Assembly (NCBI GenBank): GCA_030600625.1
Contig: JAUVLS010000088.1
Coordinates: 1 to 6,211 of the forward strand
Length of the DNA stretch: 6,211 nucleotides
DNA from: Bacteroidales bacterium
GTDB lineage: Bacteria > Bacteroidota > Bacteroidia > Bacteroidales > UBA12077
Reading direction: 5' to 3'
Numbering within the stretch: position 1 is the stretch's first letter; each line of letters opens with the position of its first letter. A program made the translations under genes and the position numbers. A model generated the notes under the pieces. The model did no database searches and was not told the origin of the DNA. It saw only the letters and a list, made by a program, of their open reading frames with translations. Below, one piece after another: positions 1 to 4,138 of the stretch.

Positions 1-786
1 TCCTCTCACAATTTCAAACACTTTACTTTTGGTTGATGTAAAAATAAGTATGCTGTCGTAGTCGGGTTTATTCAATATAAGGTATTTAATTAATGCTGTT
101 TTTTGCTTTTCAAAAACTAAATAGGATGCCTGCAAAACACCTTCGGCAGGTTTTGAAAGTTCTATGCTTATTTCTTTTGGGTTTTTTAGTATCTGACTGG
201 CCAAGGTGCGTATTTTCGGAGGCATTGTTGCACTAAACATCAATGTCTGCCTTTCTTTTGGAATATAGGATATTATCTTTTGAATATCCTCATAAAATCC
301 CATATCGAGCATTTTGTCAGCCTCATCAAGAATTAAATGTTTAATTTCTTCAAATTTTACATATCCCATTTGTAAATGAGAAATCAATTTACCGGGTGTT
401 GCAACAATTATTTCGGCATTACCTAAAAGGGCTTTTCTCTCCATTTCAAAGTCGTTACCATCTCCACCGCCATAAACAGGACAAGAGCTAACCGGCACAA
501 AATAAGAAAATCCTTGAATCTGCTGATCTATTTGCAATGCTAATTCGCGAGTAGGAACAATAATTAATGTATTAATTGATGTTCCTTTTATTCCACTTAA
601 CTTATTTAAAATTGGTAAAATAAAAGCAGCCGTTTTGCCTGTTCCGGTTTGAGCACAAGCGATAAGATCATTTTCTTGTATTATTTCAGGTATGGCCATT
701 TCCTGTATCGGAGTAGCCTCATCAAAATCCATGTATGATATGGCCTCCAGCAATTGATCATTCAAATTAAACTCGGTAAATTTCAT
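1..786 (-). CDS. DEAD-box ATP-dependent RNA helicase (N-terminal part, runs off the left edge)
   Basis: My reading of the minus strand from the ATG at 786-784 gives 262 codons with no stop, so the 3' part lies outside the window. The protein should unwind or remodel RNA in the cytoplasm using ATP. All N-terminal helicase motifs are visible in order: Q motif (Phe6 and ATPIQ at 24-28), Walker A AQTGTGKT (45-52), motif Ia PTRELA (78-83), motif Ib TPGK (130-133, where TPGR is usual), DEAD (154-157) and SAT (185-187). The second RecA-like domain has begun, with motif IV-like ILIFTST at 246-252; motifs V and VI are missing only because of the window edge. The start fits because the Q motif follows it at the usual distance and a TATCTTTG promoter element lies 28 bases upstream. 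It is divergent from a cold shock gene, which suggests a role in cold-induced RNA unwinding or ribosome assembly (CsdA/RhlE-like). The subfamily cannot be fixed without the C-terminus. Confidence 0.95.
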   Translation of the reverse strand, partial: MKFTEFNLNDQLLEAISYMDFDEATPIQEMAIPEIIQENDLIACAQTGTGKTAAFILPILNKLSGIKGTSINTLIIVPTRELALQIDQQIQGFSYFVPVSSCPVYGGGDGNDFEMERKALLGNAEIIVATPGKLISHLQMGYVKFEEIKHLILDEADKMLDMGFYEDIQKIISYIPKERQTLMFSATMPPKIRTLASQILKNPKEISIELSKPAEGVLQASYLVFEKQKTALIKYLILNKPDYDSILIFTSTKSKVFEIVRG

Positions 787-814
787 CAATAATTCTTATA
801 TAATATAAAACGTG

Positions 815-822
815 CAAAGATA
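815..822 (-). promoter_or_regulatory. -7 promoter element of the helicase gene
   Basis: On the minus strand the bases read TATCTTTG followed by CA, a perfect match to the Bacteroidota -7 consensus TAnnTTTG. It ends 28 bases before the helicase ATG, so a leader of roughly 20-25 bases is expected. At the -33 position there is only a TTT (841-843) instead of TTG or TTTG, so the upstream half is weak. No Shine-Dalgarno sequence is seen in the leader, which is normal for this phylum. Confidence 0.6.
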
Positions 823-962
823 CCAATTTTTTGGGGATAAAAACTTAGTTACACAGCCTAACAAACAAAATGAATCATCCCAGACTGAAGTTTTAAATGG
901 AAGTAATTTGGGGAAAAATAAAAAAAATCTATAAAATACAGCCAGATAATAATATATAATAC

Positions 963-970
963 TAACTTTG
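963..970 (+). promoter_or_regulatory. -7 promoter element of the cold shock gene
   Basis: TAACTTTG followed by CA matches the Bacteroidota consensus TAnnTTTG exactly and ends 30 bases before the csp ATG. No TTG is found at the -33 distance. If this promoter is the real one, the leader is only about 25 bases, much too short for a long thermosensing leader of the kind known from E. coli cspA. Confidence 0.55.
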
Positions 971-1000
971 CAGTTCAAATAATTTTTAAAATATTAAGTA

Positions 1001-1192
1001 ATGGCTAAAGGCACAGTAAAATTCTTCAACGAATCTAAAGGATTTGGATTCATAAGTGAAGACGACACAAACAAAGAACATTTTGTACACGTTTCTGGAT
1101 TAATTGATGAAATTAATGAAGGTGACCAAGTAGAATTTGAATTACAAGAAGGTAAAAAAGGATTAAACGCAGTAAATGTTAAATTAATTTAA
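1001..1192 (+). CDS. Cold shock protein, CspA family (single cold shock domain)
   Basis: The 63-residue protein is one complete cold shock domain, slightly shorter than E. coli CspA (70 residues). The N-terminus MAKGTVKFFNESKGFGFI is typical: KGFGFI at 13-18 is the RNP1 motif and HFVHVS at 27-32 is the RNP2 motif, together giving the aromatic surface that binds single-stranded RNA and DNA. The glutamate-rich loop and the end KKGLNAVNVKLI complete the five-stranded OB barrel. Such proteins act as cytoplasmic nucleic-acid chaperones; whether this one is cold-induced or constitutive cannot be told from the sequence. The ATG is chosen because the family starts M-x-x-G-T-V-K-F-F at this point. It has its own promoter element at 963-970 and terminator at 1219-1251, so it is probably monocistronic, and it is divergent from a DEAD-box helicase. 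Confidence 0.96.
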   Translation: MAKGTVKFFNESKGFGFISEDDTNKEHFVHVSGLIDEINEGDQVEFELQEGKKGLNAVNVKLI

Positions 1193-1218
1193 TATTTACT
1201 CTTTAACTTTATACTAAT

Positions 1219-1251
1219 AAAAAAGCCTGTCAATTTTGACAGGTTTTTTTA
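1219..1251 (+). terminator. Rho-independent terminator after the cold shock gene
   Basis: The arms CCTGTCAA (1226-1233) and TTGACAGG (1236-1243) form a perfect stem, in practice 7 bp with a 4-base loop, followed by seven T. A run of A on the 5' side mirrors the T run, so the structure could also stop transcription from the minus strand. It lies 26 bases after the csp stop codon. Confidence 0.88.
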
Positions 1252-1290
1252 TTATATATTTTTTGCAATAATATATTTAAACCCCACTCG

Positions 1291-1366
1291 CAGGAATACG
1301 CCTGTCAGCCAGCATGCAGATTATTCAATCAGGAAAAACTAATTTTTAAAAACAGGAATGCCTGTT
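1291..1366. repeat. Two small related palindromes (CAGGAAT-n-CCTGT) in the leader region before the methyltransferase
   Basis: CAGGAATACGCCTGT at 1291-1305 and CAGGAATGCCTGT at 1353-1365 are near copies of one imperfect palindrome about 60 bases apart. The second forms a 6-bp stem, AACAGG/CCTGTT, with a 4-base loop. A further CAGGAA without the right arm lies at 1330-1335. They sit between the csp terminator and the putative methyltransferase promoter, so they could be protein-binding sites, or they may be decayed repeat units. No binding protein can be named. Confidence 0.35.
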
Positions 1367-1399
1367 GTTGAAATTAATAGTTAATTTTAGAAAATTAAT

Positions 1400-1407
1400 G
1401 ATTTTTG
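1400..1407 (+). promoter_or_regulatory. Possible -7 promoter element of the methyltransferase gene
   Basis: The bases GATTTTTG followed by CA keep the TTTGCA half of the Bacteroidota -7 element but lack the leading TA. The distance to the ATG at 1432 is 24 bases, similar to the 28 and 30 bases at the helicase and csp genes. This overlaps the in-frame TTG codon at 1405, which argues that the TTG is promoter sequence and not a start codon. Confidence 0.35.
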
Positions 1408-1431
1408 CAGGCAACTTATATAAAATCAGAA

Positions 1432-2544
1432 ATGATTAAAAACGAATCCGGATTAGAATTGAATATTTCAGGTAATAAAATACAGGCAGATCGACCGAAA
1501 CCTATTATTACAAATATTGATGTTGTTCCATATAAACGCTCCATGGATCCACAAACTGCTATTGATGCTCTTATTGATGGATACCATGTTCTAATTGTCG
1601 ATTATTATAGCAGTGGCCTTACAGTATTGAGCGAGCTAAAGAAATACATTAAAAACACATACTCCGATCAATCATTTCAGGGTCAGCGTGATTTCCGTTC
1701 AGCTTTTCGTGAATTATCACATCAATTATTATTAAAAATAAGTAACAGTAAATTAAGCGTAAAAAAAGCACCTGAAATTGGTTGGTTCAAAATACTATAC
1801 CCCGAATTAAATGAATTTTTATTGCCATTCCCCCAGGTTCAAGGTTTAAACAGCTCATGGCAGTGGTACGAAAAAGGTATTTTTATTCCGGTTTTAAAAA
1901 GGAAAATACATCCCTGGTTCGGAACATATTTCCCCACCCGATTCGAACATTTAGAACTTTTCGACAAATGGCTGAAAAAATACACAGGAGAGAAAAAATC
2001 AGCTATAGATATTGGTATTGGCAGTGGTGTTCTCTCTTTTCAGATGTTAAAGCATAGTTTCGAAAAAGTCTATGGAATCGATTCCAATCCAAATGCAATA
2101 ATTGGCTTAAACGAAGACCTAAATAAAAATAATCTGAATTCAAAAATAAATCTTATTTATGGCGATTTGTTTGCTAACTGCAATTTAAAAACAGAGTTAA
2201 TTGTGTTTAATCCACCCTGGCTTCCTGCATCTCATAATATAGACGGGCTGGATAAAGCCATTTATTACGATCAGGATCTGTTTCCACGTTTTTTCGCCGA
2301 AGCAAAAAAACACCTTAACACCAATGGAAGAGTGGTAATTTTATTTTCGAATCTGGCACAAATAACTAAAACCGGTAAAGCTCATCCTATCGAAGAAGAA
2401 TTATCTGCCGGAGGACAATTCCAAAAGGAATTATTCATACAAAAGGAGGTTCGCCCGGCTTCTAAAAAAACAAAAAGAAACCAAAACTGGCGTGCTTCTG
2501 AAATGGTAGAATTATGGGTGTTAAAAATAGCTGACAATAAATAG
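1432..2544 (+). CDS. Class I SAM-dependent methyltransferase with NPPW motif (MTS/PrmC-like catalytic domain)
   Basis: From the ATG at 1432 the protein has 370 residues. The C-terminal half is a Rossmann-fold methyltransferase: SAM-binding motif I IDIGIGSGV (192-200), the acidic end of strand 2 in YGIDSNP (Asp217), and catalytic motif NPPW (260-263). N/D-PP-Y/F/W motifs position a nitrogen for methylation in glutamine (PrmC/HemK), rRNA guanine or adenine (RsmC, RlmG, RlmF, TrmN6) and DNA adenine methyltransferases, so the substrate class is open. The first 180 or so residues match nothing I recognise; before the fold lies a conserved-looking HPWFGTYFPTRFEHLELF (160-177), which may be the equivalent of the substrate-binding lead-in seen in HemK enzymes. 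The C-terminal tail is basic (KKTKRNQNWR), fitting a nucleic-acid or ribosome substrate. No signal peptide or membrane segment is visible. An in-frame TTG at 1405 would add nine residues, but it lies inside a promoter-like TTTTTGCA, so the ATG is preferred. Confidence 0.85.
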   Translation: MIKNESGLELNISGNKIQADRPKPIITNIDVVPYKRSMDPQTAIDALIDGYHVLIVDYYSSGLTVLSELKKYIKNTYSDQSFQGQRDFRSAFRELSHQLLLKISNSKLSVKKAPEIGWFKILYPELNEFLLPFPQVQGLNSSWQWYEKGIFIPVLKRKIHPWFGTYFPTRFEHLELFDKWLKKYTGEKKSAIDIGIGSGVLSFQMLKHSFEKVYGIDSNPNAIIGLNEDLNKNNLNSKINLIYGDLFANCNLKTELIVFNPPWLPASHNIDGLDKAIYYDQDLFPRFFAEAKKHLNTNGRVVILFSNLAQITKTGKAHPIEEELSAGGQFQKELFIQKEVRPASKKTKRNQNWRASEMVELWVLKIADNK

Positions 2545-2558
2545 TGTACATTAATATT

Positions 2559-2588
2559 TTAAGACTCAAAAATAAGTTTCAGTCTTAA
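2559..2588 (+). terminator. Hairpin after the methyltransferase gene, possible weak terminator
   Basis: TTAAGACT (2559-2566) and AGTCTTAA (2581-2588) are a perfect 8-bp inverted repeat with a 14-base loop, starting 14 bases after the stop codon. There is no T-run behind it, so it is a poor intrinsic terminator. It may instead protect the 3' end of the mRNA, or serve as an operator-like dyad before the next promoter. Confidence 0.35.
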
Positions 2589-2640
2589 TAATTAATTCAA
2601 AAACCTTACTTCAGGCTATTTCTAAAGCGAAAGTATTTCA

Positions 2641-2648
2641 TACATTTG
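2641..2648 (+). promoter_or_regulatory. -7 promoter element of the cvfB-like gene, very close to the start codon
   Basis: TACATTTG followed by CA matches TAnnTTTG exactly. Nineteen bases upstream there is TTTC (2619-2622) in place of TTTG. The element ends only 8 bases before the ATG, so a transcript from it would have a leader of just a few bases. The match could also be chance in AT-rich DNA. Confidence 0.45.
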
Positions 2649-2656
2649 CACTACTT

Positions 2657-3487
2657 ATGGAAATTGGAAAAACAAACAAACTTATAACTGCCAGATCAAC
2701 AGATAATGGCTATTACCTGACAGATAATGACGGCAACGAAGTGCTGTTACCAAATGCTTACGTAGCTGATGATTTAAAAATTGGAGATGAAATTGAAGTT
2801 TTTGTTTATAAAGATTCTGAAGATCGTATTGTAGCTACAACATTAAAGCCTTATGTTCAATTTGAAGAATTTGCTTATTTAAAAGTAAAAGAAGTTAATG
2901 ATTACGGAGCTTTTATGGACTGGGGATTACCGAAAGATTTAATGGTTCCTTTTGCCGAGCAAACGGAAAAAATGAAGGAGGAAAATTGGTATTTAATTTT
3001 TCTACTGGAAGATGAACAAACCGAACGATTAATTGGCTCTAGCAAAGTGAATGAGTTTACATTTACTACTGAAATAGATGTAAATACAGGAGATGAGGTT
3101 GATCTGTTACTTTACAATATGACCGAATTAGGAATGAATGCAATCGTTAACAATATGTATAAAGGATTAATCTTTAAATCAGACATTCATAAGAACATTA
3201 AACCCGGAGATAGAATAAAAGGATTCGTAAAGCAAGTAAGAGAAGATGGTAAAATAGATATTATTTTAGAACCTGCAGGTTATAAAAACAGCATTGATAA
3301 AAATTCCGACATTATTCTTTCTGCATTAAAAGAAAACAATGGTTTCCTGAATTTGACAGATAAAAATACCCCTGAAGAAATAAAACGCATATTGGGTTTG
3401 AGTAAAAAAGCCTTCAAAAACGGTTTGGGAAATTTATATAAGCAAAAAATTGTGGAATTAAACGAAGATGGAATTAAATTGCTTTAA
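2657..3487 (+). CDS. cvfB: CvfB-family RNA-binding protein (S1-like domains plus winged helix)
   Basis: The 276 residues match the CvfB/YitL family in length and layout. The start MEIGKTNKL and the stretch GNEVLLPNAYV (26-36) are the typical first S1-like barrel (about 3-65). A second S1 barrel, EFAYLKVKEVNDYGAFMDWG, begins at 71, with KDLMVPFAEQ following. A middle segment contains RLIGSSK (124-130), and a further barrel lies at about 168-204 (YKGLIF through GKIDIIL). The C-terminus (217-276) is a winged helix with GLSKKAFKNGLGNLYKQ at 247-263. In Staphylococcus aureus CvfB binds RNA and affects expression of virulence genes; in Bacteroidota its role is not known to me, but cytoplasmic post-transcriptional regulation is the reasonable inference. 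The start is fixed by the family's N-terminus and there is no other upstream ATG in frame. It ends in a terminator, so it is probably a single-gene unit. Confidence 0.9.
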   Translation: MEIGKTNKLITARSTDNGYYLTDNDGNEVLLPNAYVADDLKIGDEIEVFVYKDSEDRIVATTLKPYVQFEEFAYLKVKEVNDYGAFMDWGLPKDLMVPFAEQTEKMKEENWYLIFLLEDEQTERLIGSSKVNEFTFTTEIDVNTGDEVDLLLYNMTELGMNAIVNNMYKGLIFKSDIHKNIKPGDRIKGFVKQVREDGKIDIILEPAGYKNSIDKNSDIILSALKENNGFLNLTDKNTPEEIKRILGLSKKAFKNGLGNLYKQKIVELNEDGIKLL

Positions 3488-3499
3488 CAATTTTTTTTT
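3476..3499 (+). terminator. AT-rich intrinsic terminator overlapping the cvfB-like stop codon
   Basis: AAATTG (3476-3481) and CAATTT (3488-3493) form a 6-bp stem with loop CTTTAA, which contains the TAA stop codon, and nine T follow or overlap (3491-3499). A competing 9-bp stem is possible between AAAAAATTG (3444-3452) and CAATTTTTT (3488-3496). The stem is weak in GC, so efficiency is uncertain and readthrough into the SemiSWEET gene is possible. Confidence 0.5.
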
Positions 3500-3580
3500 A
3501 GCTTGATTAAATAATCTCATGCCCAAAACAAAATATTGTTATCCTAATATATAGAAGTACAATAATTATATTATGGTTTT

Positions 3581-3835
3581 ATGAATTTCATAACTATTCT
3601 TGGGCTTGTAGCTGCAACATGCACTACAATTGCGTTTTTACCACAGGCAATAAAAACAATAAGAACAAGACATACTAAGGATTTATCGCTGGGAATGTAT
3701 GCTTTATTAACTACAGGTATTATTTTGTGGTTAATTTATGGTGTCATTAAAAATGACCTGCCAATTATTCTGGCAAATGGAGTAACATTGGTTTTTGCAG
3801 CAACTATACTTTTTCTTAAAATAAAATATAAATAA
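3581..3835 (+). CDS. SemiSWEET sugar transporter (PQ-loop / MtN3 family)
   Basis: The 84-residue protein is a single triple-helix bundle of the SWEET family, and a functional transporter would be a homodimer in the inner membrane moving mono- or disaccharides down their gradient. Three hydrophobic helices are seen at about 3-24, 37-56 and 60-80. The first carries the PQ motif FLPQ (19-22), followed by the positive loop KTIRTRHTKDLS. Trp50 and Asn66 stand where the substrate-binding Trp/Asn pair is found in characterised SemiSWEETs. The sequence AATCTTIAFLPQ with KTIRTR closely resembles the E. coli SemiSWEET pattern as I remember it. The length is normal and nothing is broken. The start is the first ATG in frame and leaves a complete first helix. 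A three-codon ORF (ATG GTT TTA TGA, 3573-3584) overlaps it by ATGA. No clear promoter is seen in the 93 bases upstream, so it may rely on readthrough from the previous gene. Confidence 0.92.
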   Translation: MNFITILGLVAATCTTIAFLPQAIKTIRTRHTKDLSLGMYALLTTGIILWLIYGVIKNDLPIILANGVTLVFAATILFLKIKYK

Positions 3836-3871
3836 TATTGAACGATTTGCATATTTGATTCCTTTATTTAG

Positions 3872-3897
3872 CGTAGCGTCTTCGCTACGTCATTTTT
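3872..3897 (+). terminator. GC-rich hairpin after the SemiSWEET gene, possible terminator
   Basis: CGTAGCG (3872-3878) and CGCTACG (3883-3889) form a perfect 7-bp stem with loop TCTT, followed after three bases by five T (3893-3897). It begins 37 bases after the SemiSWEET stop codon. The short T tract and the gap make it a moderate terminator at best; a repeat-derived palindrome is the alternative. Confidence 0.5.
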
Positions 3898-3985
3898 ACA
3901 AAACTCATCCCCTCCCGAAAGCTCCCTATAAATAGTGGAACAAGACCTTTCTCTTTTGTAAGAGCAGGGGTGATTGTATTGCGAA

Positions 3986-4015
3986 TTGATAAAATATTGC
4001 TATCTTCAAACTTTG
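3986..4015 (+). promoter_or_regulatory. Possible promoter of the S9 peptidase gene
   Basis: TTG at 3986-3988 and AAACTTTG at 4008-4015 are separated by 19 bases, the spacing expected for the -33 and -7 elements of Bacteroidota, but the -7 lacks its leading TA. It would give a leader of about 118 bases to the ATG at 4139. No better match is found nearer to the gene. Confidence 0.3.
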
Positions 4016-4138
4016 ATAATGGCGAAAAAAGAAACAGGGCGGACTAAGCGAAGCGTTCTCGTATGTTTGTAGAATAAAAACCCAGCCAAATCATGTACCA
4101 AAACCGTGAAAAATTAAAAACCAAATAATTTATAGAAC

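Larger units (their letters stand above)
3836..4138. other. Gene-free region of about 300 bases with several hairpins
   Basis: I find no convincing gene here. The region holds a GC-rich hairpin (3872-3889), a larger folded element between TCATCCCCT (3905-3913) and AGGGGTGA (3966-3973) that contains a small hairpin CTCTT/AAGAG (3951-3964), a possible promoter (3986-4015) and a 17-codon ORF (4019-4072, MAKKETGRTKRSVLVCL). The G/C-rich islands differ from the AT-rich surroundings and could be the remains of a small repeat element. The last 66 bases before the peptidase gene are A-rich leader sequence without a visible ribosome binding site. Confidence 0.6.

Noticed and set aside
130..133. Helicase motif Ib reads TPGK (residue numbers given) instead of TPGR, considered as a sign of inactivation
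   Set aside because: Lys for Arg is conservative and all ATP-binding and hydrolysis motifs visible in the window are intact.
796..978. 60-codon ORF on the minus strand between helicase and csp
   Set aside because: It covers both predicted promoters, has a hydrophobic low-complexity translation typical of AT-rich noncoding DNA, and has no recognisable features.
1857..2057. 66-codon plus-strand ORF inside the methyltransferase
   Set aside because: It lies wholly within a well-supported gene in another frame, and its translation is arginine- and aromatic-rich without any motif.
1432..2544. Methyltransferase as part of a restriction-modification or defence system
   Set aside because: No nuclease, specificity subunit or other defence gene lies next to it; the neighbours are cold shock and RNA-binding genes with separate terminators.
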